Source: Pelodera strongyloides (lineage: Eukaryota > Nematoda > Chromadorea > Rhabditida > Rhabditidae). Taken from it: a stretch of 64,000 bases of DNA. The position numbers and the translations under genes are program-made. Under the pieces are notes generated by a model that did no database searches, was not told where the DNA came from, and worked only from the letters and a program-made list of their open reading frames with translations. Positions 34,591 to 46,461 of the stretch are shown here, one piece after another; position 1 is the stretch's first letter, and the number at the start of each line of letters is the position of its first letter. Location of the stretch: contig JAANDG010000471.1 in the NCBI GenBank assembly GCA_036852015.1, positions 52,032-116,031 on the forward strand, given 5' to 3'.

Positions 34591-37500
34591 TTATTCGAGA
34601 CTAAATGCATAAAGTGTCTCAAAGAGTTGTAAATGTTGTGCATAGGCTCTTTTGAGTCGGGGTGCATTGGGCCACGCATCCATATCGGAACAGTAAGTTA
34701 TTCTCATTAATTTGTAGTAGTGAACCATCTTCTCGTCACGCCAAACTGGACATTGCCTGAAAAATAGGAACATTCAAAAATTCATACTACAAACTACAAG
34801 GCAAACAACTAAGGAAATCGGTGCGCCGCGCATAAATAATCCCGGTTTTGCCCATTTTTCGTGCTAAACACATCAACAGAAGATAAACAAAAATGAAAAC
34901 GAATGAAAGCCCGTGGCGCTTCACATGCTTAACAAAATTCCTGTTTCTCCACGTTCGCGCGTTTATGGCGGACCTGTGGCCCACACCGAGCATATCGGTA
35001 GCACATATTCTAAGTGGCCGCCAATCCTAAAGTTTCACGTTTCAAGGGACAAACTACAGCTGGAAATCTGATGTACCTGTATGTGGCCTTTCCTTGATCT
35101 CGACCAAAACAAAATTCAGCTTGTTGACGGTTCAGTTTGCGGATCTTTTTGCCAAGTCTGAAAAAGATGGAAAAACTAAAGAACCTAAAGAACAGTGCAG
35201 CGATTATCGATTATCGACGGCGACAGCAACAACACATGATAAATCTTCTTTATACTCCTGCTATAGTTTCGTCGAGGTGCGTCAAGCATCCCGGAATCTT
35301 AGTCCAAAATGTGATATGAACATGTTTACAGTTAATGGAATCTGCCTACCTGTGTGCCGTGGCGAGTAGTCCTTCCACAGTTTCCTTCGGCAGGAGTTCT
35401 TTATTTGTGAGACATTCCTCCACGGGTTCTGTCTCTTCCACTCCCTAGAAAGAACAACTGAATTAGAATTGACAAACATTTTTGAATTACTTTCAACTTT
35501 TTAACCATTTTAGCAGGTGATCTCAACACTATTCTGAAGGGTATATGTGCTGTGCAGTAAGCCGGTTAACTTAAAGCGAAATACCGGCCGGTTTTTGAAA
35601 CATATCGAGTACACCAGCATTCTTATGCAGCTTATGCAAATGACCATAAATTGGAATAAAAATCAAGCTAAATACGAGTAAATTAGAATAAATACGTACG
35701 AATTAAGTTGTGCACGATGCGTTTCAAAAACCTGCCTGTATTGCGCTTTAGCTTTAAACCAAATGTGAAAATTCAACAACTTTAATGTAAGAGAAGATGT
35801 GACTTATAAGCAGGTAAGAGAACAAACTACAATGACTACAATAATTAAAAAAAATACGACATGAACCAGTCGTTTATCTTCTAATTTTGCAGAGACAAGA
35901 GAACTGTTGACCACTTTTGCAAAACGGGTCAGAACAGGGCGCTTGTCCGATAAAAGGCCCTCCCAACCGCCTTTTATACATTTTCCCGTAAATTCTCACG
36001 AAATATGGCCTCGGCGTCGATCGTTTTCTCCATTGAAAATGATGTCGAAACAAGCAATAAATGACCATTCCAATCATTACTATCTATTACTATACGACGG
36101 AAAGTGGAAATGTGTGATTGCTCTTGTTGATTTTAAGTTTATTAATAGTTATTTTAATAATAATTTAGCAACCCATCATGGAATACAAGTAAATATGTGT
36201 TTTTTTCGCTTCGTATGGTACTATATAATACGCCTGAACACCAGAGCGAACTCTTTTATGTATTCAAGGGTAGTTCACCACAGTGTTCTTTGCCTCTGCC
36301 TCTGATCGTATAATTTGTTCTGTTCCTGTTCTCAAACGTACCATGGTTTCTTTGACATCCGGAGGTATAAAAGTTGCCAAATCATCAATTTCTTTGGGTG
36401 CAGGTGGCAGAGTTGTTAGAGGAAGAAGACCCGATTGCTGCTGAAGAAAAAGATAATGAAAAGAAAATTTTATATTTAAAAAAAAAACGAGATGAAGATT
36501 GCAACACTAGTTAGAACCTGGTAGAACTCTATTTTTTGGTTGTGTTCACAGCTAACTGAAATGCGAAAAATGTATTTACCAATCCGCAACAATGGAAAAC
36601 ATGTCTTCGTAACGTTGCAACTTTTTTCTATTAAATTCAGTTGTATTGATTAGAAACTCAAGGATAATCGCTCTTACCTGAGTATCATAATATGATACTG
36701 ATTCCAATTGTCCAGTAGGCACTGGAGTGGAGACAGGCATTCTTTCAACGTACGCATTCAGTGGGGCTGAATAGGGAGAAGAAATATTTAATCATAGAGA
36801 TCATCGTCTCAACTACTACACTAAGGACTAAGGACCATCTAACCCCAGTGTAACCAGAAATAAGAACCACAAATTTTATTGTACCATTGATTTCAATCAA
36901 ATGTTTTCTTACCATTTGTAGTGAATTCCGAATGTGGTGGTTCTCTTTGCGTGACTTCAGGAGCACGTTCCTCAGCATTTTCTGAAGCCACAGCATTTTC
37001 TGTTGCTGCAGTAGCTTCTGTTGTGGTTAGTTCTGCGTCGATTGGAGCTTCCGCAGCATATTCCACCTGAAAAGGTTCAACTTAGTTCAAATCAAAACCT
37101 GTAATAAATGTGCAGAAAAACGAAATATATTTCTCCTTGAAAAAAATCAGGACACTACCTTTCGATATTTGTTCACCGAGTTCCCGTAGGGTTCCATGCT
37201 TCTCGCTGTGGTAGAAATTGATTCTTCATAGGCGGCAACATTAAAAATAAAGTTTTTTTTTTCGATAAAAGGTGCACTAAGTTTCATTCCCTCTCAAAAG
37301 TTTGTTGTTTATTATCTTGTTTGAGACTTCGACTATGAAAATGAAATAATGAAACTAATTTTCACAGGTTGAGTACTAATGTGCCCTGACTAACCTCAGT
37401 CCTCTCCTCTTTTACGTCTTCTGGGCGGTTCTGATTCTGAATTTCTCCTCCTTCTCCCGCATTCGTTGTCGTTTCTTCGAACGTCTCAAATTATAGGATT

Positions 37501-38275
37501 AAAGCGATGGTTGTCCCTCAGGAATCGTGGCACTAGACGCGCACCAAATGTGCACCTACCGCGCATCCCAAGACGTACCACGTTTTGTCGCACACCATAC
37601 CTTGTCATGCATAAATATAGCAAAAGCAAGCCACTTGCATTTGCTACAAACAACAAAAAAGCCGCCAACCTGTGTGTGAAAATAGTCCTCTGAATGTGCC
37701 GTAGTATTTTCATCGATTAGACGAATTTCAATTGTTTCCATCGGGGCGTCAAGCCGTTCGACTGAAATATGTATTGAAATGATTTTTATGTTAGTAGTAG
37801 TTAAAATGAGCATTGATAGTGCTAGTGCGGCGCACCCATTAGCACACCCGTGGCGCATTTTTGGCTAACTTGCGGCTCACCACATCGCCACCTCGAAAAA
37901 GCCGTTTTGCCATTTCCGCCCTAGGTGCAGAGCTACGGCCATGTTTCTTCAGTGACCGCTTTAAATTACTTTTATCTATGTGCATATTCAGTAGTATAAT
38001 GTGAGGTGTGACCCACCTCTAAACGTACTTGTCACATCGTTTCCCGGGTCGGAGGACTTCATTCTGGATTCTATAATATCATCTCTCCTCCTGATAACCC
38101 CTTCCTCTGTTTCTGTGAATTGTCGCCTGCCCCTTCCCTCTGCATCGTGGGTGGGTGGGCGTTCACTGGGAAACTCCCGCCCCCGCCCTTCCTGGGAACC
38201 TACGGGCACAGAGACAGCACCAGGAATAGTGCTGAGTAGCACGACAAGTAGAAAAAGTAGTGTTGGCGAGAGCAT
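34591..38275 (-). CDS. Secreted protein of unknown family, C-terminal Cys domain
   Basis: I do not recognise this family. Nine exons join in frame to 374 aa: 38017-38275, 37670-37761, 37395-37484, 36913-37066, 36678-36766, 36342-36440, 35350-35444, 35077-35157, 34591-34756. The N-terminus (MLSPTLLFLLVVLLSTIPGA) is a clear signal peptide. Residues about 25-86 are charged and contain RGRRQF and VIRRRDD, possible furin-type sites. Residues about 87-230 are acidic, Thr/Glu/Ala-rich and probably unstructured. The C-terminal ~110 residues look folded and hold four cysteines: EECLTNKELLP, AEFCFGRDQGK, QCPVWRDEK and ITYCSDMDAW, followed by a helical tail. This suggests a processed, secreted precursor whose mature part is the C-terminal four-Cys domain, held by two disulfides. 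Function is unknown. Confidence 0.82.
35571..35751. mobile_element. MITE family B copy in intron 6 of the unknown secreted gene
   Basis: It starts TTAAAGCGAAATACCGGCCG and ends GCGTTTCAAAAACCTGCCTG, TATTGCGCTTTA. The interior is in opposite orientation to the copies at 26908 and 52824. Confidence 0.8.
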
Positions 38276-39895
38276 AACTGAAATAGTTGGATTATCTTCT
38301 TTCTAACAAACCTGAAAAATTCTTTGAAAAGCACAGCGTTCCTTCACATGTTTTACTTTTTCTGTATGCATAAATAAATGACAAAGTACGGTAAACTACA
38401 AACAAGAAATGACAGTGAAAACTCAATTACTCAGCTTAGTCCTATAGTAGTTAGTAAAAAAAGCAAAAAAAAAAAAGATCTAAAAGTATATGTTCATTGT
38501 TTAGAATGGGACGAGAAGAAATTTTGTTCTACTCGGAACGAAAGTTGTTTTTCGTCTTGTGCACATGAACAACTACTGACGTCACTTCTAATAATACCGA
38601 AAATAACAGAATAAAAAAGAGGGTTCTCCCAGGGGGATGGCCTGGTCCCAACTTGAAGCATAAAGCGAAAACAACTTCTTGGAAAGTTGGAAACAGAATT
38701 CTGGAACTCTGAACACTGAAGGTTTGCGAGCTAATAGATACTACCTCAATAACTTTGTCGACTCGTTATTCGATCCAATAAACATTATTAAAGTGAATGA
38801 GTTTTTTTTCCCGAGTCCCAGGAAAAACTAACGCTAGCCTACCAAGTAGCCAAATCGTCAAATGTTTTCCGTAAAAAAACTGAGTCTTACTATTAATATA
38901 CTTCATGTTCAAAAAATGACTTGTGTTTATAGATGGGATGTCTTCAGATGTTTCTCGATGTCCGAGATGTCACATATGTTTTTTGGATGTTTTAGATGTC
39001 TTAAACAGTAAGCCAAGTTGAAAACGCTTAATTTTGTCGTAGAACGACTGACTGATAAAGGGACAAGATTTATTGTTAGAGATGTAAATCAGGGAAAGAA
39101 GCGAATTTCGAATGGCGAACATTTTGCAAGAAACTCCCACCACAGCTGGTCTGTTCCATTTGTAGGTCGGGCACCTTGCAAAGGTTTATTTCACTCAATT
39201 CGCTGTTGTAACAACACATCAAAATTGTGTAGTAGCTGCATTAAAAGACCAGATGTTCTCAAAATTCGGGTATATCAAAATGGGTTTCGGACACAGAAAC
39301 TCTCTCAAACTTAAAGCGAAATGCTAGCCTCTTTGGAAAAGACAAATCCTATGTATATGAAAACTGACGAGCCATAGGATAATAGCGGCACTTTTCCATT
39401 GTACCATCAGGAATGAACAAAATTCCATTAATTACTGATCAAAATAATACAAGAAAATAAAGTAAAATCGGAAAGATTTCCACACGAAGACGAAACGGAT
39501 AAGATGAATAAAAGTGATTAGTAGGTGTTTAATGGTCTTTAACACTTTCGCATTTTGTTCATGTTATAGTACTATAGTAGTAAAGTATGCAATCGGCATG
39601 ACACGGAAATAATAACAATAAGAAATAATAAGTATAGGTATAGAATCCTATTCTTAGCATTTTGTGGACATCAAATGAGAGGTTATCTTTTGTAAAATCG
39701 TACATAAATCATAAAACAGTGGGACCATTACTCATTTTCAATTATAAATAGACTATATGTTGTTGGCTAATAGATGTGTTATGCGTTATGCGTGAGTATT
39801 TTGATCGACAAGCTTTTCAAATGCTGAAAATAAAACAGATGAAGTTATTAGTTATGAATATATCATCTCCGTCCCATAGGGTAGGCAGTTATGAG

Positions 39896-40099
39896 TCAAA
39901 GCGGTTGGCATGTGGTTTTTGAAACTTATGCCGGACAACTGCACTTCTATTTACTATATGCAAATTTCTGTACCCTTCTGGCCATTTGCGGCGCACAATG
40001 GAATCCTATTTCCTATTTGCATATGTTACATGCGAATTCAGATGTCCTGCTTACAGCTTACGTTCCAAAACCACGTACCAAACGACCAAACCGCTTTAA
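39896..40099. mobile_element. MITE family C, long copy
   Basis: The left end TCAAAGCGGTTGGCATGTGG, TTTTTGAAACTTATGCCGG and right end ACGTTCCAAAACCACGTACC, AAACGACCAAACCGCTTTAA are inverted repeats. The interior contains GCAACT/TGCATTTG blocks shared with 60428-60601. Confidence 0.75.
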
Positions 40100-40276
40100 A
40101 CATTTCATATAAAAATCGACTGTTATTGTCGTGAATCGTATGGTGACGTACTTCTCATAGCGGAGGAATCAATCAATCGGCGGGAAGATGTAAGGATTGG
40201 TGAAAGGAGGAAACCTGTGAAAATGATCAACTTCCAGGAGGATCGGATAGCCGAGAGGAGGAAAAAGGAAGATCGA

Positions 40277-40284
40277 AGAGAGAG

Positions 40285-40326
<42 letters not shown>

Positions 40327-40350
40327 AGAGAGAAGAGAGGAGAGAGAAGA
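40277..40350. repeat. (GA)n tract
   Basis: There are long uninterrupted AG dinucleotide runs broken by AAGAG units. The open frames it creates on both strands are artefacts of the repeat. Confidence 0.9.
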
Positions 40351-41216
40351 GGAGATAGTGAGGGAGAAAGAGAGAAGTTTGCAAGAAAAAAAACAGAAAC
40401 ACTATCCTTCTCTCGGATAACCTATCAATCCTGTCGTTCAAATTTCACGTGAGTTCACAAATCGAAAAGATGTTTTCCATCTTTTTTCTTTCAAAAAGCT
40501 AACTCATCAATGGGTTCTTTGGATGAGTCAACTGGTAACACTAACCTTATAATAATTTATTTCCAGATTGCATGATGCTTTCATTTGGTAAAAGGTGACA
40601 ATTACAGTATGTGGAAAACTACCGTAAGTACTATGGTATATCGAGGAGGACGACTCATAATATAGCGCTGAAACATGAGCACACTCCCGAAAAATCAGAC
40701 TTCAGCAGCCAATCACCATTCTAGCACTTCTGTAGTGATAGCTACAGTACCCTACCATGTAATTTTCGGCAGCACAATAAAGGGATAGGGGATTCCCTTT
40801 GTACGAGAGAGACTGAGTTGCACAAGTATTCTGTTCATAGCTGTGGTGGACTTTTGGTAATTTCTATTCACGATTTATGCGGCCCTAGGCGTAACATTTT
40901 TGATTCTGATTCCACTTGCATGCCTGATTTACAAAAGAATTATATCTTCCCTGAAATAACTTACTGATGGTGAAACAAATTTATTTTATGTCAAGGCACA
41001 TTTACGTAGTTTTATTGACCATTTGTGTACAACCCGAAACCCTCAGTGGCGATCATAACTTAAACTATGCACTAAAAGTATAAAAAATAGGTAAAACTAT
41101 CGGTAAAACAGTAATCAATCAGGTAAAAAGAGGATTGATATGAGTAAAAATGGCGAGAAAAGGGCCCAATTTTACATTATAATACAAGAAAGCACGGAGT
41201 TTGGCCTTCTATAGAA

Positions 41217-44200
41217 TTATTTCTTTCCCTTTGACAAGAAGTTTGCAATTGCAGTGGCACACTCCTTACTCTGCCATCTCTCGCAGATCAGGTCACACTC
41301 CTCCTGCAAAGAAAAGAAAGTTAAAAACTAACCAAAACAGTAATAAATACTGAAGGCGGTTGGTAAAAGCTAAGGTTAGTTACCCTATAATGTGCAGAGC
41401 TCTGAATTCTGCACTGCATGAATCACGCGCCTAAAATACATCATGGTCCGGCAAGCTGTAGGTTTTTTTTAAGTTAGTCCTGGAAAAACTACGGGTAGCA
41501 TTTTAGCAAGAAATTGTTACCAGCGTAATCCAATGAGAAGACTTGCACTGTGCCGCAATAGAGAGACGTCAGGTCAAATGCCCCGGTAATGGCCAGACGA
41601 GAGCAAATAGGGAAACCAAGTTACGAATCAGCCGTATTCGTAATATGTTACCTTGTTTACTCTGGTGAGTGTGTCCTTATGGATTGACCTCAGAAGTCCC
41701 TTGCTTAGTTTTACACTCTCTGGAGGAAGGGCAGAATAGGCATGCAGACGACTCCAAACGCTCTGCAAATGGACAACAATAGAACATATCGTTCTCATTC
41801 TTCACGGTCACAAACTATGCTCAGGAGGATTTCTTTTGTCACGGATAGCGGAGTTAATAGTTAATCAAATCTTAGCAGACATTCCCTAGCAGATTGCAAG
41901 GCCAACAAAACAAGACTAACACTTAGTATAATTAATAACGCGGAAATACCTTCTCAAAATCGTGTTCCTCAAATACATCATTCACGAGCCCGTACTCCTT
42001 GGCCTCAAGAGCGGAAAGTTTCCGTCCGAACAGAAGGACCTGCAAATCGATTAAACGCAAGGTAAGGTAAGGTTAAACCATCTTCACTTATCAAATACAC
42101 TCATCCGAGGATGTAACGCCGAACACAAACAACTGATAGAAACAAGATTGGAGACTACCATTCAGTAGGTGTAAAACCACAATGTTTCTGTGAACTACTA
42201 AGAGGATGGATGAACAAAAATTAGTACTAAAAAGGACCATGCAGTCTACTCTCACTCCCAGATTAATGTAAAGTAAATGCCAACAAATAGTATAATGGGA
42301 AATACCTCAGCAGCTCGCAAAGTTCCCATAATAAGCGGGAATGTGTAGGAAGAAACACCCTCGGGACTCTGCCCAACTTGCGCGAACGGAGTCATGAAAG
42401 AACTCTAAAAGAATGAATCAACATGGATAAAATATCGTCTTAAATATTTTATTCCAAAAGAAATTTTCATTGTTAGCCATGCAGGAGTCATAACATGCAG
42501 ACTACTACTAGCATCCTCAAGACATCTTTCGTCAGCGTTGTTTCAAATCAAATTACAACGCATGTTAGTGAAACATCAAACTATAAACAATAACAAATCT
42601 TAGGTAGCATACTGAAACCTAACAGTGTCAAGTATCACTATCAAGCTATCAACTCACCTTGTTGTTGCAAAATACGAGGTCGAAAAGTGGGAGAACTGTG
42701 ACTGATATTCCAATTGCAGGCCCATTGATAAGGGCCACAAGGGGCTTGTCGAAATCAATGTAGGACTGAAAAAACAACAATAAAACATTATCCAGGCAGG
42801 GCATAAATCTATGCAAAATGATTAGATCAAACGACGTATGGTTAGGTATGAATACTTCTGAAGATTTATTTCCTGAAAATGAAGCGTAGAAGAGGTGGTG
42901 CTTCTTTTATACCCAATAGGCAACAATACCACCGAGCGCCCTCCGAGCCTCCGATGCATCATAGCAATGTAGCAATTATCTAGTGAGCCCAGTATCAAAA
43001 ACTCCCATTAATAGACATTGTCTTTCCAGCCAACTAAACATTACTGACCGTTTCAAAAAACACCAAACACAAACCTGAACATAGTCTCTGCAGATCACTT
43101 TCGCCTCCTCAGCCATCTCCTTCACTCCGGCAGCGTCTTTTGTTGCGGCAGCAGCAAAATTGGACAAGTCGTTGCCAGAACAGAAATAATTGCCCGTTCC
43201 TGTATAATGTGACCAAAAGTAGAGGTTAAAAGGTAAGGCACAAAGGAAACCCCAATGACAATACCAAAAAAAAAGGAATACGAAGGTAAACGAACAAAAA
43301 GGATACAGATCTGGACAGGAATCTCAAACACACCTGTGAGAACAGCCATTCTAATTGCCGGATTTTTACTGGCCCACGAGAGTCCGTCCATGATGCCCCG
43401 GTACATATCCAAAGTGAGAGCGTTGAATTTCTTAGGGCGATTTAGTTGCATTTTGAAGATCTTTCCGTCGACCGAATACTGGAAAACCAAGCGTACAATT
43501 AGGCGGAACTTTGCAGGTGATCAGTTTGTTGATACTTCTCGTGATGGTTGTCTCGTCATCTAAAATTATTCAATTCAAACACGTTAACGTACATCGAGAC
43601 CACTGATAGGCTTCAGTCCTTCCAGTGTCTCTCCAGTTTGGGGCGGGGCATCGGCTCCTGCAAGTTCGCCTACAAGCTGTGCGTACTTCTGCATGGCGTC
43701 ATCCTGAAGTAAAACAGTTTTAACCACTGCTCATAAGTAGTGAAGGAACATGAACCCTTTACTATGTGGGGCATTGTCTTACTTGTTCTCACCATTGAAA
43801 ATGCTCTCTTCCGCCTCCGCCACATAGTTTATGTTTCAACAAACTTTTATAAACCTCGATTCCTACAAGATCCCAATTCACAGTGAAGATAGAATACTCA
43901 TAGTCATTCAGACAAAGGTACAACTGATAGATGTCCTAACACATAAGCAGCAAAGAAAGAATAATGAACCTTTGAAATTCCCTTCACACCTGTCCACGCA
44001 TCGAACTTGGCCCTTCCAGCAAAGTCCATCATACCGGGACGCGATCCCGAGACATCACCCACAGTTGACTATAATATATGGTTTACTATTAATTCACTAA
44101 CAATTATATACTGAATACTTAATTCTACAAAAAAGTGTACTGTGTACAGAAATTTACAAAGAAACGAATAATAAAACATAAAACAAGAGAGCTAAACAAA

Positions 44201-44683
44201 CTGTGTTACGAAGTCATGCAAATTGTAAGACATCCGAGCAATTGCATGGGTTGAACAAGGTTCAAGATATAACACAGAAATTGCCTAGTTGTACCAAAAA
44301 CACAAAGTAAATCACCTGCTTGAACAGGGCATATATCTTCAGCTTAATGTCCACATCTGGTTCTTCGCTCAACGTCTTCAGACGCTTCTGGGCTGATTCA
44401 AAAGCAGCAAGATGCGACGAAAGCCTGGGATAATATGTGTACGATGTACCGAAATACTAGCAACATTATATCGAATATCCACGAGGTTTTTATAAGTGTG
44501 ACACGCACAATGTATAAGATTGCTAGTCGAAATGAGTCGCAGCAAGATAATTATACCCAATATACGTCGTCACACGAGATGTAAAGTAACAATTAGTCTG
44601 TTCTTTCTTCTTTCTTAGAATTGCAAAAAAACATACCGAATTTGAAATCCTCGTCCAGTGAGTGCAGTGAAGGCACTTAGCAT
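41217..44683 (-). CDS. ech-4: Acyl-CoA-binding / enoyl-CoA isomerase fusion
   Basis: This is an ECI2-type delta3-delta2-enoyl-CoA isomerase with an N-terminal acyl-CoA-binding domain, used in oxidation of unsaturated fatty acids. Eleven exons join in frame to 376 aa: 44637-44683, 44316-44424, 43970-44068, 43593-43703, 43334-43478, 43075-43199, 42658-42765, 42306-42404, 41950-42039, 41652-41762, 41217-41303. Residues 1-20 ([20 protein letters not shown]) look like a mitochondrial presequence. The ACBP domain is about 21-107 with the family core [32 protein letters not shown]. The crotonase fold follows from about 122: [18 protein letters not shown], then the oxyanion-hole motif CSGNDLSNF, and [20 protein letters not shown] carries the region where isomerases place the catalytic acid. 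The C-terminus is SKGKK, not the SKL-type peroxisomal signal of vertebrate ECI2. The symbol follows the C. elegans gene with the same fusion. Confidence 0.92.
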
Positions 44684-46461
44684 TGTTGCTGGCAGGGTAA
44701 ATTCACAGAGTCCTGAAGTACATTCATAAATCAAGAATAGATAAATTAAATATTGATTAGCCGGACCTAAAGGACTACCTATGGCTAGGGCTAGCTATTT
44801 AGAAGAACTTAAAGAACAAAGTCCGCCCAAGTAAAGGAGCAACATACGATATGCAAACAAAATTACAATACAATGAAAGAATGAACATGAGAAGAATGCA
44901 TGGAAAACAATTTTGAATTTTTTTAACAAACTGAAAATCGAGTATATTATGCAACATTATTTGTAATATTATGGTACAAACAGCCAGAATTTAGAAACCT
45001 GCCGCTATTCGAAACTAAAATCTTAATGTGTATGTATTACAACTTACAACTTACTTCAGGAATGAATGAATACTGCACGATTAGTTTTAGTGTTATCAAA
45101 TGCGTCCTCTCCTTGGGGGTCCACTCGCAAGAGTGTGCTCTGCACGCGACATCACACTACAAACAACAAAGTCCATACGACCAATATGTGAGATCTAATC
45201 TGGCAATACGACAATACATTTCATGTCACTTTTGGAACTAATTTCTAGTTGGTAAGGTTCTGACACTAATTGTAAGACTAAATTTCAAGTTGATGCAAAA
45301 GAGCCTCCAAACCGTTAGTACGTCTAACAAGTAAAACTAACTCAAGGAAATTTGGTTGTTCAAGAAAAATAATCCAACTTCCAATGTGTATACAAATACA
45401 ATAGATTCGTGGGAATTCTTTAAAATTAACCACACTCCGCTTACAGTGTGATTCAGTTTTTGAATGCGTAAGAATTTTTTAAATTCACATGCGCGTCAAG
45501 TACGCGCGAAACTTGTAGGTAAGGCGCGGCAGGTGCGCGGCAAATACGCCAGTGGTGCGCCTCATTTGCGCCACAAGTGCGTCATATTTGGTTGCCGCAC
45601 CCTGGCCTTCCCGCCGCGCACCCTAGTGGGTGCGCCGCCTCCTGTGGCGCACCCTGTTTTCAGTGTGCGGCGATGGCGCGGAGTTTCACTTTGTAGGTAC
45701 GGTACGACCCCCTTCACAAAGAGTGCCACATGTACGCCGTGTTTCCGCCGCGAACCCTTTCTGCCACTTTCCCAAAAGTGGAGTGTGTTTAGAGAAAAAA
45801 AGAATTCAAACTGAGAACGCGTCCCATATGTAAACGTGTAGGAGAACTCGGAAAAAAACTAGCAAAATTTTGCGACCCTATTGACACCTTAAATCACAGT
45901 CACTTCATTATCATTTTTACTACATAGCTATTATAACGCCAATTGTATATCCTTACCTTTATGCCAATTTCTGGCATTTATCCGGAAAAACAGTTTTGAA
46001 TAACTGTGTGCAAATTTAGAACGTTGGTTATAATACAAAGCAAAGTGGTTCAATTTGCGTAGTTTCATGTCGTTGTCATACTGTAATTATCAAAACACAA
46101 ATGGGGATTTCTTTCCCTTGGCGTTTATTATAAATTGCACAATGATTTTTCTGTGCTTTATGTTTATGGATATTTGGCAAAAGCAATTGTGTGGCCCTCG
46201 TGACTGGACTTGGATCATATTTTTTCTTTTACACTGATTAAACACATTTGTGATATTCTGTACCTTTAGAAATAACTTTTTTTTCAATAGGTATTCGTAC
46301 AACCATACGTAACTTTTTGGAAAATAACAAATATAAATTAGAAAGAAACGCATGAATGGAAACGACGCATTGAATATTACGCTTTTTGCTTTGTAGCTCA
46401 CGCGGATATCGAACATAATTGAATATGTGAAACATATAAATATGTACCCGCTTTCCAGAAT
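44684..46461. other. Intergenic region with GC-rich repeat block
   Basis: This is the shared upstream side of ech-4 (minus) and the Cys-repeat gene (plus). A GC-rich block at 45480-45730 is made of tgcgcc/ggcgcac-type units in an otherwise AT-rich region. The acceptor ttccag at 46454-46459 just before the next start codon may be a trans-splice site. Confidence 0.6.
45480..45730. repeat. GC-rich block of gcgc-type units
   Basis: Many overlapping copies of GGCGC, GTGCGC and their complements occur (for example CAGGTGCGCGGC, GTGGTGCGCCTC, GGTTGCCGCACC, GGGTGCGCCGCC). Smaller pieces of the same kind occur at 37825-37890 and 50392-50455. It resembles the interior of a foldback element. Confidence 0.55.

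Larger units (their letters stand above)
38276..41216. other. Intergenic region with MITEs and a GA tract
   Basis: This covers the promoter side of the unknown secreted gene and the 3' side of the ACBP-isomerase gene. It holds a partial family A end (39311-39352), a family C copy (39896-40099) and a GA tract. There is an odd atgtct/tttagatgtc-like repeat at 38935-39003. No gene was supported. Confidence 0.6.

Noticed and set aside
37154..37200. Possible extra exon (acceptor ccacag, donor aaag|gtagtg) in the unknown secreted gene
   Set aside because: Its 47-base length breaks phase and adds a stop in the required frame, while the flanking exons join perfectly without it.
40169..40441. Open frames of about 67-90 codons on both strands over the GA tract
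   Set aside because: They consist of Arg-Glu or Ser-Leu runs produced by the dinucleotide repeat, with no splice or start context.
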